Below are positions 26,595 to 35,552 of a DNA stretch of 64,000 bases, one piece after another. Numbering within the stretch: position 1 is the first letter of the stretch; every line of letters starts with the position of its first letter. Source of the DNA: CAVSUR01 sp963846005. GTDB taxonomy: Bacteria > Actinomycetota > Actinomycetes > Streptosporangiales > Streptosporangiaceae. The notes under the pieces were generated by a model. The model was given only the letters and a program-made list of their open reading frames with translations. It searched no databases and was not told where the DNA came from. Position numbers and translations under genes: made by a program. The stretch lies in contig CAWJUH010000007.1 of the NCBI GenBank assembly GCA_963846005.1, positions 310,001 to 374,000 of the forward strand, read 5' to 3'.

Positions 26595-27920
26595 ATGACG
26601 GGCAACCAGCCGGGCCGCCCGCGGCGGGCCCGCCGGCCTGCTCTGGCGGACGCGCCCAGGGTGGTCATCGTCGGCGCCGGGTTCGCCGGGCTGACCGCGC
26701 TGCGGACGCTGCGCGGCGCGCCGGCGGCGGTGACGCTGGTGGACGCCAACATCTACAGCACCTTCCAGCCGCTGCTCTACCAGGTCGCGACGGCCGGGCT
26801 CACCTCGTCGGACGTTGCCTACCCGCTGTGGACCGCGGCGCACAAGAACGGCGCCCACTTCCACCACGGCGAGGTCACCGGGCTGGACACCGGCCTGCGA
26901 CAGCTGCGGCTGGCCGACGGCGGCACGCTCGGCTATGACTACCTGATCATGGCCACCGGGGTCACCGCGGCGTTCTACGGCGTCCAGGGCGCCGCCGAGA
27001 ACGCGCTCAGCCTCTACACCCGGCGCGATGCCATTACCCTGCGCGACCGGCTGATGGCCGAGCTGGAGACCCGCAGCGGCGATGACGACCACCGCGACCT
27101 GGCCGTCACCATCGTCGGCGGCGGCGCCACCGGGGTGGAGCTGGCCGGCACCATCGCCGAGTTGCGCAACATCTCGCTGCCCGCCTCGTTCCCCGACGTG
27201 GACCCGTCCCGGCTGTGCGTCCGGCTGATCGAGATGGGCCCGGCGCTGCTGCCGCCGTTCGCGCCCGGGCTGCGCGAGTACACCCGCGGCCAGCTGCTGT
27301 CGCGCGGCGTTGACGTGCGGCTGGACACGGCCATCAAGGAGGTAGGCGCGGACTACGTGGTGCTCGCCGACGGCTCCCGGCTGCAAAGCGACATCACCGT
27401 CTGGGCGGCCGGGATCAGCGGCCCCGAGGCGGTGGCCAAGCTCGGCCTGCCGGTGGGCAAGGGCGGCCGGATCCTGACCGGTCCGGACCTGCGGGTCACC
27501 GGCGAGGAGCGCATCTTCTCGGCCGGCGACATCGCCCGCGCGGAACAGGACCCCTCGCCCCAGCTGGCCCAGCCCGCTATCCAGCAGGGCCGGCATGCGG
27601 CCCGGCAGATCCTGCGGCTGCTGGCCGGGCAGCGCACTGAGGCGTTCCGCTACCACGACAAGGGCACGATGGCGACGATCGGCCACCGCTCGGCCGTGGT
27701 CGAGTTGCCGGGCAAGATCAGGATCCGCGGCACCCTCGCCTGGCTGGCCTGGCTGGGCCTGCACCTGCTCTACCTGCTGGGCGGCCGCAACCGGATCGTC
27801 GCGCTGGTCAACCTGTCGTGGCGCTACCTGACCTGGAGCCGCGGCGGCGGCGTGGTGCTCGGTGACGACCCGCCGGAGGGCGCGACCCTCGGCCGCGCTG
27901 CCGCCGCCGCCGGAAGCTGA
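26595..27920 (+). CDS. ndh: Type II NADH dehydrogenase-like FAD oxidoreductase
   Basis: 441 residues, start ATG with ggagggagg upstream. FAD-binding motif VVIVGAGFAGLTALRTL (about 23-39), QPLLYQVATAGLTSSD typical of NDH-2, NAD-binding VTIVGGGATGVELAGTIAEL (about 171), and C-terminal IFSAGDIARAEQ. A hydrophobic segment (LAWLAWLGLHLLYLLGG) near the end matches the membrane-associating part of NDH-2. It passes electrons from NADH to quinone without pumping protons. Divergent from the SigB-like operon; expression may be linked through the palindrome between them. Confidence 0.9.
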   Translation: MTGNQPGRPRRARRPALADAPRVVIVGAGFAGLTALRTLRGAPAAVTLVDANIYSTFQPLLYQVATAGLTSSDVAYPLWTAAHKNGAHFHHGEVTGLDTGLRQLRLADGGTLGYDYLIMATGVTAAFYGVQGAAENALSLYTRRDAITLRDRLMAELETRSGDDDHRDLAVTIVGGGATGVELAGTIAELRNISLPASFPDVDPSRLCVRLIEMGPALLPPFAPGLREYTRGQLLSRGVDVRLDTAIKEVGADYVVLADGSRLQSDITVWAAGISGPEAVAKLGLPVGKGGRILTGPDLRVTGEERIFSAGDIARAEQDPSPQLAQPAIQQGRHAARQILRLLAGQRTEAFRYHDKGTMATIGHRSAVVELPGKIRIRGTLAWLAWLGLHLLYLLGGRNRIVALVNLSWRYLTWSRGGGVVLGDDPPEGATLGRAAAAAGS

Positions 27921-28013
27921 GGCCAGCGCCAGGATCGGCGCCGGCCGGGCCAGCGCCTGCTGAGGGAGACCCGGGGCTGCCGCGGCCGGGCGGCCGGGCA
28001 TAACCTCGACGGC

Positions 28014-29105
28014 ATGCCAGCAGCGCACGCCGTCCGCCGGGCCCGCCTTCAGCCGCTAGTCGCCGCGGCCGGCGCCGACGCGGCGCTGATCACCACCGGC
28101 GTGAATGTCCGCTACCTGACCGGGCTGGCCAGCTCGAACGCCGCGCTGTTGCTGCCCGCCGACGGCAGCCGCGCGGTGCTGGCCACCGATACCCGCTACG
28201 AGCTCCCCGCCCGGGCCGGCTGCCCGGACCTCGACCTGGTCATCGACCGTTTCATCGAGCCGGCCCTGGCCGCCTGGGCGGTCACGGCCGGCTGGGGCGC
28301 GCTCGCCTTCGAGGCCCAGGAGATGACGGTCGAGCGGCACCTTGAGCTGGCCAGCGGCCCGGACGGGCTGATCCTGGTCCCGCTCGGCCATGCCGTCGAG
28401 CAGCTGCGCACGGTCAAGGACGAGGCGGAGATCGCGCTGATCGCCCGGGCCTGCGAGATCACCTGCCAGGCGCTGGAGCAGGTCCGGCCGCTGCTGCGGC
28501 CGGGCACCACCGAGCGGCACCTTGCCGTCATGCTCGAGCGGGCGATGACTGACCTCGGCGCGGAGGGGCTCGCCTTCGAGACCATCGTGGCCAGCGGGCC
28601 GAACGGCGCGGTCCCGCATCACGTACCGGGCCGCCGCGAGTTCGCCGCCGGCGACCTGGTCACCGTGGACTGCGGGGCCCGGTTCGAGGGTTACCACGCC
28701 GACATGACCCGCACGTTCGCGATCGGGGCGCCCGCGCCGTGGCAGCGCGAGATCTACCAGGTGGTGGCGGACGCGCAGGCCGCCGGGGTGCAGGCGGCCC
28801 GCGACGGCGTGCAGGCCACGGACCTGGACGCGGTGTCCCGCCAGATCATCGCCGCAGCGGGCTACGAGGAGTACTTCGAGCACGGCCTCGGGCACGGCAT
28901 CGGGCTGCAGGTGCACGAGGCTCCGATCATCGGGTACGGCAGGCCGGGTAGACTGGCCGACCGGGTTCCCGTCACCGTCGAGCCCGGTATATACCTGCCC
29001 GGCAAGGGCGGCGTGCGGATCGAGGACACCCTGGTGGTGCGGGCCGGCGCTGAGACACCTGCCGAGCTGCTCACCACGACCACCCGGGACCTGCTCGTCT
29101 TGTGA
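28014..29105 (+). CDS. pepQ: Xaa-Pro aminopeptidase/dipeptidase (M24B)
   Basis: 363 residues. The N-terminal creatinase-like domain (LITTGVNVRYLTGLASSNAA) is followed by a pita-bread catalytic domain with all five metal ligands in place: Asp in TVDCGARFEGY, Asp in HADMTRTF, His in HGLGHGIGL, Glu in VEPGIYLPG, Glu in RIEDTLVV. It cleaves next to proline in short peptides in the cytoplasm. It is followed by efp and nusB, a standard actinobacterial order in which aro genes usually come first; here the aro genes lie 9.4 kb away. Confidence 0.94.
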   Translation: MPAAHAVRRARLQPLVAAAGADAALITTGVNVRYLTGLASSNAALLLPADGSRAVLATDTRYELPARAGCPDLDLVIDRFIEPALAAWAVTAGWGALAFEAQEMTVERHLELASGPDGLILVPLGHAVEQLRTVKDEAEIALIARACEITCQALEQVRPLLRPGTTERHLAVMLERAMTDLGAEGLAFETIVASGPNGAVPHHVPGRREFAAGDLVTVDCGARFEGYHADMTRTFAIGAPAPWQREIYQVVADAQAAGVQAARDGVQATDLDAVSRQIIAAAGYEEYFEHGLGHGIGLQVHEAPIIGYGRPGRLADRVPVTVEPGIYLPGKGGVRIEDTLVVRAGAETPAELLTTTTRDLLVL

Positions 29106-29151
29106 CCTGCGACGAGCCGCGCCCATCGGACCTGCAGGAGAAGTAACTCAC

Positions 29152-29709
29152 GTGGCCACCACCAACGACCTCAAGAACGGCATGACGCTGAGCATCGACG
29201 GCCAGCTCTGGAACGTCGTGGATTTCCAGCACGTCAAGCCGGGCAAGGGCGGTGCATTCGTCCGCACCAAGCTGAAGAACGTGATGTCAGGCAAGGTCGT
29301 GGACCGCACCTTCAACGCCGGCGTCAAGGTCGACGTGGCCAACGTCGACAAGCGGGAGATGCAGTACCTCTACCGCGAGGGCGAGGACTTCGTCTTCATG
29401 GACACCCAGGACTACGACCAGCCGCACATCCCGGCGGCCACGGTCGGCGACGCGGCCGGCTACCTGCTGGAGGAGCAGACCGCGGTGATCGCCTTCAACG
29501 ACGGCACCCCGCTGTACGTCGAGCTGCCGGCCGCCGTCGAGCTGACCGTCCGGCAGACCGACCCCGGGCTGCAGGGCGACCGGTCCACCGGCGGCACCAA
29601 GCCCGCGACGCTGGAGACCGGCGCCCAGATCCAGGTCCCGCTGTTCATCACCACCGGCCAGAAGATCCGGGTCGACACCCGCACCGGCGCTTACCTCGGC
29701 CGGGCGTGA
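29152..29709 (+). CDS. efp: Translation elongation factor P
   Basis: 185 residues from a GTG with caggagaag upstream. KOW-like domain I (STINDL-type start, here TTNDLKNGMTLSIDGQLWNV) includes the modification loop KPGKGGAFVRTKL, with Lys at the tip as in Lys-type EF-P. OB domains II and III end with the signature GQKIRVDTRTGAYLGRA. It relieves ribosome stalling at polyproline stretches, which are very frequent in this proteome (FtsZ linker, FtsQ and FtsL tails). Confidence 0.97.
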   Translation: MATTNDLKNGMTLSIDGQLWNVVDFQHVKPGKGGAFVRTKLKNVMSGKVVDRTFNAGVKVDVANVDKREMQYLYREGEDFVFMDTQDYDQPHIPAATVGDAAGYLLEEQTAVIAFNDGTPLYVELPAAVELTVRQTDPGLQGDRSTGGTKPATLETGAQIQVPLFITTGQKIRVDTRTGAYLGRA

Positions 29710-29763
29710 GCCCCGCCCGGACCGCATCCCCGGCATCCTCGGCATCCGTCCCGCGGGAGCGCC

Positions 29764-30246
29764 ATGGCCGCGCGCACTAAGGCCCGCAAGCGGGCGCTGG
29801 ACATCCTGTACGAAGCCGAGATCCGGGGCGCGCCGGTACTGGAGCTGCTGGCCGAGCGGATCACGCTGGCCAGCCCGCCGGTGTCGGAATACGCGGCCGA
29901 GCTGGTGCGCGGCGTCCAGGGCCGCCGCGGCGACATCGACGCGCTGATCGCCCGGTACGCCGCGGACTGGACGCTGGACCGGATGCCTGCCGTGGACCGC
30001 AACCTGCTGCGCATCGGCGCCTACGAGCTGCTCTACAGCGCTGAGGTGCCGGACGCGGTGGCGATCAGCGAGGCGGTGGCGCTGGCCCGCGAGCTGTCCA
30101 CCAGCTCCTCGCCCGGATTCGTCAACGGCCTGCTCGGCCGGCTGCACGATCTCAAGCCCGAGCTGGGCCTGCCGCCGCCGGTCGGCCCGGAATCATCCTC
30201 ATCCGCGGGCGGCGAGGAAGGTCTCCACGGCGGCGCCCGCGACTAG
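29764..30246 (+). CDS. nusB: Transcription antitermination factor NusB
   Basis: 160 residues: KARKRALDILYEAEIRG, YAAELVRGVQGRRGDIDALI, AVDRNLLRIGAYELLY and SPGFVNGLLGRL cover the whole all-helical fold. It binds the BoxA RNA with ribosomal protein S10 during rRNA transcription. A low-complexity tail of 20 residues follows. Last gene of pepQ-efp-nusB. Confidence 0.95.
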   Translation: MAARTKARKRALDILYEAEIRGAPVLELLAERITLASPPVSEYAAELVRGVQGRRGDIDALIARYAADWTLDRMPAVDRNLLRIGAYELLYSAEVPDAVAISEAVALARELSTSSSPGFVNGLLGRLHDLKPELGLPPPVGPESSSSAGGEEGLHGGARD

Positions 30247-30285
30247 CTCCAGGGCGGCGGCTGCCGGGACCGCCCGGGTCCCGGC

Positions 30286-30767
30286 TCACCGGGGCTGGCT
30301 GAGTTCGGCGGCCAGCCGCGCCAGCCCGGCGGCCAGCCGCGGGTCGGCCAGCAGCTCGGCGACGTCGTCGGGCACGCCGATGGCACCGACGGCACCAGCG
30401 GCTCCGCCGGCCCGGGCGGGGCCGGTGATGGCCAGCGCCGCGGCCTGGCCACCAGGGGAGCGCGGCGGGCCTGCGGCAGGGCCGGCCGCGAGCCGGCCGG
30501 GAGCGCGGCGGTGCCGCCGACCGGCCACACCACGGGCGGCGCGGTGCCGGCGAACGCGGCGCGCGTGCTGACCCGGCGCAGGTGCCGGGCCAGTCCCGCC
30601 GTCACCAGGACGGTGGCCGCGGACAGGCTCCAGAACGCGGCCCCTGCCGCCGGCCCGAGCCCGGCTCCTGCCGCGGCAATGGCGCTGCCGGAGCCGGCCA
30701 GGATCAGGACCCCGGCCGCCGTGACAGCAGGAAGGCCGATGGCGGCTTTGTGGGCAGGACGGCACAT
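30286..30767 (-). CDS. Hypothetical membrane protein, frame broken near 30450
   Basis: From ATG 30767 (ggag upstream) the first frame gives two hydrophobic helices (AAIGLPAVTAAGVLILAGSG and FWSLSAATVLVTAGLARHL) and a Pro/Ala-rich stretch. The downstream part reads well only in another frame: AGAVGAIGVPDDVAELLADP, then RLAAGLARLAAELSQPR and stop at 30286. One indel near 30450 would join them to about 160 residues. No family recognised. Confidence 0.6.
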
Positions 30768-31010
30768 CGGGTGCTCCGATCTCGAGATGGCCGGCCGGGC
30801 GGGCGCCCGGCCGCCGCTCCGCGCGGTGCCATCCCCGAACCGCGCCGCCGGAAAGCCAGCCAGGTGCGCCCGTGCACCCCGCTCGTGCACCCCGCGTGCA
30901 ACCCGCGAGCACCGCAATTTCAGCGTAACGAGACCGGCGGCAAAAGCCAGGGTGACGTGGCCGGGCAGTGTCGGCGGCGGGCGCTACCCTCGGTCCGAGG
31001 GGAGGCAGGC

Positions 31011-32252
31011 GTGGCCGACGGGAAGGCAGGCGGGAAGGCAGGCGGGGCCGGGCCGTCCGCGCCCGACGACACCGGCTGCCGCATCCTGCACGTCGACATG
31101 GACGCCTTCTACGCCAGCGTCGAGGTGCGCGACCGGCCGGAGCTGGCCGGGCTTCCGGTCATCGTCGGCGCGGTCGGCGGGCGCGGGGTGGTGCTGTCGG
31201 CGACCTACCCGGCCCGCGCCTACGGGGTACGGTCGGCGATGCCGGTCGCCCGGGCCCGGCAGCTGTGCCCGCACGCGGTGTTCCTGCCGCCGCGCCACCG
31301 GCTCTACGGGGCGGTGTCGAAAGAGGTCATGGCGATCTTCCGCAACGTGACGCCCGAGGTCGAGCCGCTGTCGCTGGACGAGGCGTTCCTGGACGTATCC
31401 GGGGCGCTGCGCCGGCTCGGGCCGCCGGCCGCGATCGGCGCGCTGATCCGCCAGCAGGTGCACGACCAGCAGCGGATCTCCTGCTCGGTCGGCATCGCCA
31501 GCACCAAGTTCGTGGCCAAGCTCGCTTCCGTGCACTGCAAGCCGGACGGCCTGCTGGTCGTCCCGGCCGACGGCGTGCTCGGCTTCCTGCACCCGCTGCC
31601 GGTGTCCGCGCTGTGGGGCGTCGGCGCCCAGACCGGCAAGGCGCTGGCCGGGCTCGGGCTGCGCACCGTCGGCGATCTGGCCCATACCCCGGTGCAGACG
31701 CTGGAGCACGAGCTGGGCAAGGCCACCGCCGCGCACCTGTCCGCGCTGGCCTGGGGCCGGGACGCGCGCCGGGTGACGCCCGGTGCCGCGGAGAAGAGCA
31801 TCGGTGCCGAGGAGACGTTCGCCACCGACATCGACGACCCGGAGCTGATCCGCCGGGAGCTGCTGCGGCTGTCCGGCCGGACCGCGCGCGGCCTGCGGTC
31901 GGCCGGCTGCGCGGCCAGGACCGTGGTGGTCAAGCTGCGGCTGGCCGACTTCACGACCATCACCCGGTCCCGCACGCTGGCCGAGCCGACCGACGTGGCC
32001 CAGCTGATCTACGCCACCGCGTGCGCCCTGTACGCCGCGGCCGGGCTGGACGCCCGGGCCCGGCTGCGGCTGGTCGGCGTGCGGGCGGCCGGACTGGTCC
32101 CGGCCGCGGCCGCGCAGACCCAGCTCGTCCTCGGCGAGCAGCCGTCGGCCTGGCGCGAGGCGGAGCGGGCGGTCGACCGCATCACCGGCCGGTTCGGCGC
32201 GGGCATGATCCGCCCGGCTGCGCTGGTCGAGGAGCGCCGGGCGCCGCCGTGA
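31011..32252 (+). CDS. dinB: DNA polymerase IV (Y family)
   Basis: 413 residues from a GTG with gaggggagg upstream. Catalytic acidic motifs HVDMDAFYASVEVRDRPEL and SLDEAFLDVSGALRRLG, then SCSVGIASTKFVAKLASVHC (palm/fingers), the HhH thumb ALWGVGAQTGKALAGLGLRT, and a little-finger domain (about 240-350). The C-terminus has no obvious beta-clamp peptide beyond QTQLVLGE, which is a fair match to the QxxL(F) type. It copies past damaged bases at low fidelity. Confidence 0.95.
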   Translation: MADGKAGGKAGGAGPSAPDDTGCRILHVDMDAFYASVEVRDRPELAGLPVIVGAVGGRGVVLSATYPARAYGVRSAMPVARARQLCPHAVFLPPRHRLYGAVSKEVMAIFRNVTPEVEPLSLDEAFLDVSGALRRLGPPAAIGALIRQQVHDQQRISCSVGIASTKFVAKLASVHCKPDGLLVVPADGVLGFLHPLPVSALWGVGAQTGKALAGLGLRTVGDLAHTPVQTLEHELGKATAAHLSALAWGRDARRVTPGAAEKSIGAEETFATDIDDPELIRRELLRLSGRTARGLRSAGCAARTVVVKLRLADFTTITRSRTLAEPTDVAQLIYATACALYAAAGLDARARLRLVGVRAAGLVPAAAAQTQLVLGEQPSAWREAERAVDRITGRFGAGMIRPAALVEERRAPP

Positions 32253-32401
32253 CCCCGCATCGGAGGCCCGCGCGGCGCCTCATCTGGTTCTGCGCGCCGG
32301 GTACCCTTTCCCGTGACGCACCCACGCTCGTATTCTGGGCATAAGCCAGTCCGAAGGCGGAGCCAGTCGTCCCTGCGTGGATGTCCGATTTGGAGGCACC
32401 C

Positions 32402-32851
32402 GTGCCGCTGTCCGAGCACGAGCAGCGCCAGCTCGAGCAAATCGAGCAGGCGCTATATGCCGATTACCCGCGATTCGCGAACGCCGTGCGCGCTTCTGAC
32501 CCGCGCGTGCATTACAAGCGACGGGTCATCGAGGCGGCGCTCGGCTTCCTGATCGGCGTTGGCTTGCTGCTCGCCGGCGTGGTCATCAACATCATCCCGG
32601 TCGGCGTGGCCGGGTTCGTGGTCATGCTCGCCTGCAGCATGTGGGCGGTCACCAGCTACCGGCACATGAACGGCATCGCCACCGGCCGCGGCCCGGCCTC
32701 CGGCCGCCGTGCTCCGGGCGGCCGGCGTGCTCCCGGCGGCCGGCGAGCCCCCGGCGGCCGCCGCTCCGCCCGCCCCCGGCCCGCGAACCTCAGCATGATG
32801 GAGCGCCTCGAAGAGCGCTGGCGCCGCCGCCAGGAGGGCGGCAACCGCTAG
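32402..32851 (+). CDS. DUF3040 domain membrane protein
   Basis: 149 residues. GTG 32402 is preceded by ttggagg and gives the family start MPLSEHEQRQLEQIEQALYA; ATG 32381 is in frame but weaker. Two adjacent hydrophobic helices (about residues 48-92) follow a charged N-terminus, as in all DUF3040 proteins. The tail carries four RAPGGR-type repeats from an 18-bp tandem repeat (about 32698-32765). Function unknown; the family is widespread in actinobacteria. Confidence 0.9.
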   Translation: MPLSEHEQRQLEQIEQALYADYPRFANAVRASDPRVHYKRRVIEAALGFLIGVGLLLAGVVINIIPVGVAGFVVMLACSMWAVTSYRHMNGIATGRGPASGRRAPGGRRAPGGRRAPGGRRSARPRPANLSMMERLEERWRRRQEGGNR

Positions 32852-32881
32852 CCGCGGCCTGCAGGGCGGCAACCGCTAGCC
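32835..32881 (+). repeat. 19-bp direct repeat across the DUF3040 stop
   Basis: agggcggcaaccgctagcc occurs at 32835-32853 and again at 32863-32881. The first copy contains the DUF3040 stop codon, so the gene end has been duplicated. Confidence 0.9.
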
Positions 32882-32917
32882 CGTCCGCCCCGCGACGACA
32901 GTTGCGCGCAGGCCGGC

Positions 32918-33025
32918 CGCAGCCGCGCTCAGGCGCGCAGTTCCGCTCACGCTCTTGGCCCAGCTCAGGTTCTTAGTGCAGCTCTGGCTCTCGGTCCAGC
33001 TCAGGCGCGTAGCTCCGCTCAGGCT
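32918..33025. repeat. Degenerate 18-bp repeat, 6 units, at the end of tgpA
   Basis: Six consecutive 18-bp units of the pattern ct(t/c)ggtccagctcaggct, each with (c/a)gctc(a/t) in the same place, run from 32918 to 33025 and cross the tgpA stop. On the reverse strand, in a frame other than tgpA's, they encode six-residue units beginning L-S or V-S (LSGATR, LSWTES, LSWAKS). See finding. Confidence 0.7.
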
Positions 33026-35552
33026 TCCGCGCGCCTGCGGGTCCTTCCGCTGCGGGCCCGTCCCGCCCCGAGCCCGCTGAGCACGTCCAGCGCCCGCCGC
33101 AACCCGGCCGCCGCCGGGATCAGCACCGAGGCAGGCAGCAGCCGGGCGCGCCACCGGCCGCGCCGGCCCGCCCGCCGGGCCAGCGCCCGGTGCACGGCCG
33201 CCATGTCGGCCGCCAGGTCCGCGGCGGGCAGCGGCACCGGCGCGTAACGCGCCCGCTCCTCAGCCAGCGCGATCCGCCGCAGCGCCGCTGCCGCGTCGCG
33301 GTCCAGGGTGGTGCCCGTGCCGATCCGCGCGGCCGCCGCCCGCGGGGACTCGCTCGGCCGCAGCCCCAGGCCGAAGTCGGTCAGGCTGTCCCGGAGCTCC
33401 TGCCAGGCCGCGTGCGCCTGCCCGGCGTCGCCGCGGGCGGCCTGCCACCGCCGCCGCCGGATCACCAGCCGCGCCACCGCGGGCGCGGCGCACGCCGCCA
33501 GCAGCACGGCCAGCGCGATCAGCAAGGCCAGCAGCGGCGACCCGCCCCGGCCGGCCGCGGCGCGGGCACCGGGCGGCTCGCCGCCGGGGCCGCGGGGGAA
33601 CGCCTTGATCTTGTTCGCGTTGCCGGCGCCCTTCGTGCTCGGCTGGGCCGTCCGGCTGCTGGGGCCGCCGAAGTTCGGGGCCGTCGCCCCGGCGCCCCCG
33701 GCGCCCTTCGGCGATGCGTACGACGGCTGGATCGCGGTGCCCTGGCCGGTCTTGCCGCCCGGGGTCGGCTCGAAGCGCAGCCAGCCGAGGCCGATGAAGT
33801 ACAGCTCGGGCCAGGAGTGGTAGTCGGACGTGGTGACCAGCCAGCGGCCGTCGTGCTGGCGGGTACCGCCGGTGTACCCGACCACGATCCGGGACGGGAT
33901 GCCGATCAGCCGGGCCAGCGAGGCCATCGCCACGGCGAACTGCTGGCAGAAGCCGACGCGCTTCCTGGTCACGAAGTCCAGCAGCCCGGCGGCGCCGCCG
34001 GCAGCCCGGGCCGCAGGCTGTAGCTGAAGTGGCCGCCGTGCAGGAACCAGTTCTGCAGCGCGACCGCCTTGGCGAACGGCGCGGCGGCATGCCGGGTGAT
34101 CCGGTCGGCGATCTGGCGCAGCTGCCGCTGGTAGGAGATGTTCAGCTGCTTATAGCCGTGCAGGCTGGACGGTGCCCCGGCCGGGGCCTCGGTCTCCTGC
34201 ACCGCGGTCGGCTCCGGCTCGCCGCTGGTGACCGTGTAGCTCAGGTTGCTCAGCGACTGGCTGGAGTACACCTCACCGGTGCCGTTGTCCTGCCGCCAGC
34301 TGCCCGGCACGTCCAGTTTCTCGGCCTGGTAGGGCAGCGGCAGGTAACTGGCTCCGTAGCCGTCGCTGACCTGGCTGAGCTGGATCCGCAGCCGCACGTT
34401 CTGGGTCGGGACGTCGGAGTTCAGCCCGGCGCTGCCCAGCAGCCGTCCGGCCGCCACCGGCCGGCTGTCCCCGCGCGCGACCTGCACCCAGTCCTGGCTG
34501 CCGGCATCGTAGTTCAGCACGAAGGTCTGCAGGTACTGGCCCGAGCTGCGGTCACCGCCCAGGATCTGGTAGCTGAGGACCGGCCGCGGCCGGGTCAGCC
34601 GCAGCTCGTCGTCCATCTTCAGCAGTGGGTTGGACAGGTCCGTGCCCGGCCCGTTCCCCGAGCTGCCGTCGTGCGGGAACAGTGAGCTCACATGCAGGGT
34701 CGGCACCACCAGCGGGACGACGATTGCCGCGCAGATGGCCGCCACGCCGACGCGTCGGCCGGAGGCGGACAGCGCCGTGGTGTTGGGCCCGTCGCCGGCC
34801 TCGCCCGGGCCGGAGTCCCGCCACACGGTGACCAGCCGCCCCCAGATCCGCAGCCGGTCGCGGCTGTCGGTCGCGAGCAGGATCAGGAAGCCGGCCACGC
34901 CGAGGAAGAACGCCAGTCCCTCGGGCACCCCTGACTCCCTGGCGCTGGTGGTGATGGGCACGCTGTACAGGATGAGCAGCGGCAGTCCGGCAATGGCCGG
35001 GCTGCGCAGCCGGACCGCGATCAGGTCGGTCACGGCCGCGATGATGCCGATGCCGCCCGCGGTCACCAGCACGATCCCGGCCACCGGCTGCACCGGCGGC
35101 GCGAAATGGCTCTCCATCATCGCCTGCTGCAGCAGCACGCCGAGGTGGCGGACCGAGGCGATGGTGAGCGGGCCGCCGCCGGAGTCCGGGCCGGCGGTGA
35201 TGAGGCTGAGGTAGATCAGCAGCACGGCGGCGTAGGTCAGCCCGGTGGCCATGGCCCGCAGCAGCCGCTGCCCGGTCGCGCTGGCGATGGCGACGGCCAG
35301 GATGACCACCGCCAGAGTCCGGCCGGGCCAGCCCTCCCCGGTGGTCAGCGGCAGGGTCGCCAGCAGCGCCGCTGCGGTCGCGCCGGCGGCGGCCGGCAGC
35401 GGCGCCATCCGGGTCACGGTGCCCGCGAGCGCCATCAAGATGACCGCGCCGGCCCCCGCCATCAGCCACTGCGTCCCGCCGACCACCGCGAACAGCGAGA
35501 CCGAGGCCAGGAAGACGGCCAGCGCCGCGGCCGCGGTCATCCGGTGGTTCAT
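33019..35552 (-). CDS. TgpA-like membrane transglutaminase, frame broken near 33990
   Basis: About 844 residues over two frames. The N-terminus has five to six membrane helices (residues about 5-230), then a large extracellular DUF3488 region. After SYSLRPGLPAAP the frame breaks in a GCC/GGG-rich spot near 33990. It resumes with the transglutaminase core: FVTRKRVGFCQQFAVAMASL (catalytic Cys), TSDYHSWPELYFIGLGW (catalytic His) and RFEPTPGG. One more membrane helix (LLALLIALAVLLAACAAPAV) and a DUF4129-like cytoplasmic tail follow. It is third in the moxR-DUF58-tgpA operon, overlapping the DUF58 stop (ATGA). Role probably in envelope maintenance. Confidence 0.9.

Noticed and set aside
32876..33154. 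A separate reverse-strand gene covering the 18-bp repeats
   Set aside because: No ribosome site, it overlaps the TgpA C-terminus in another frame, and most residues come from repeats or G+C-rich noise. Kept only as a repeat finding.
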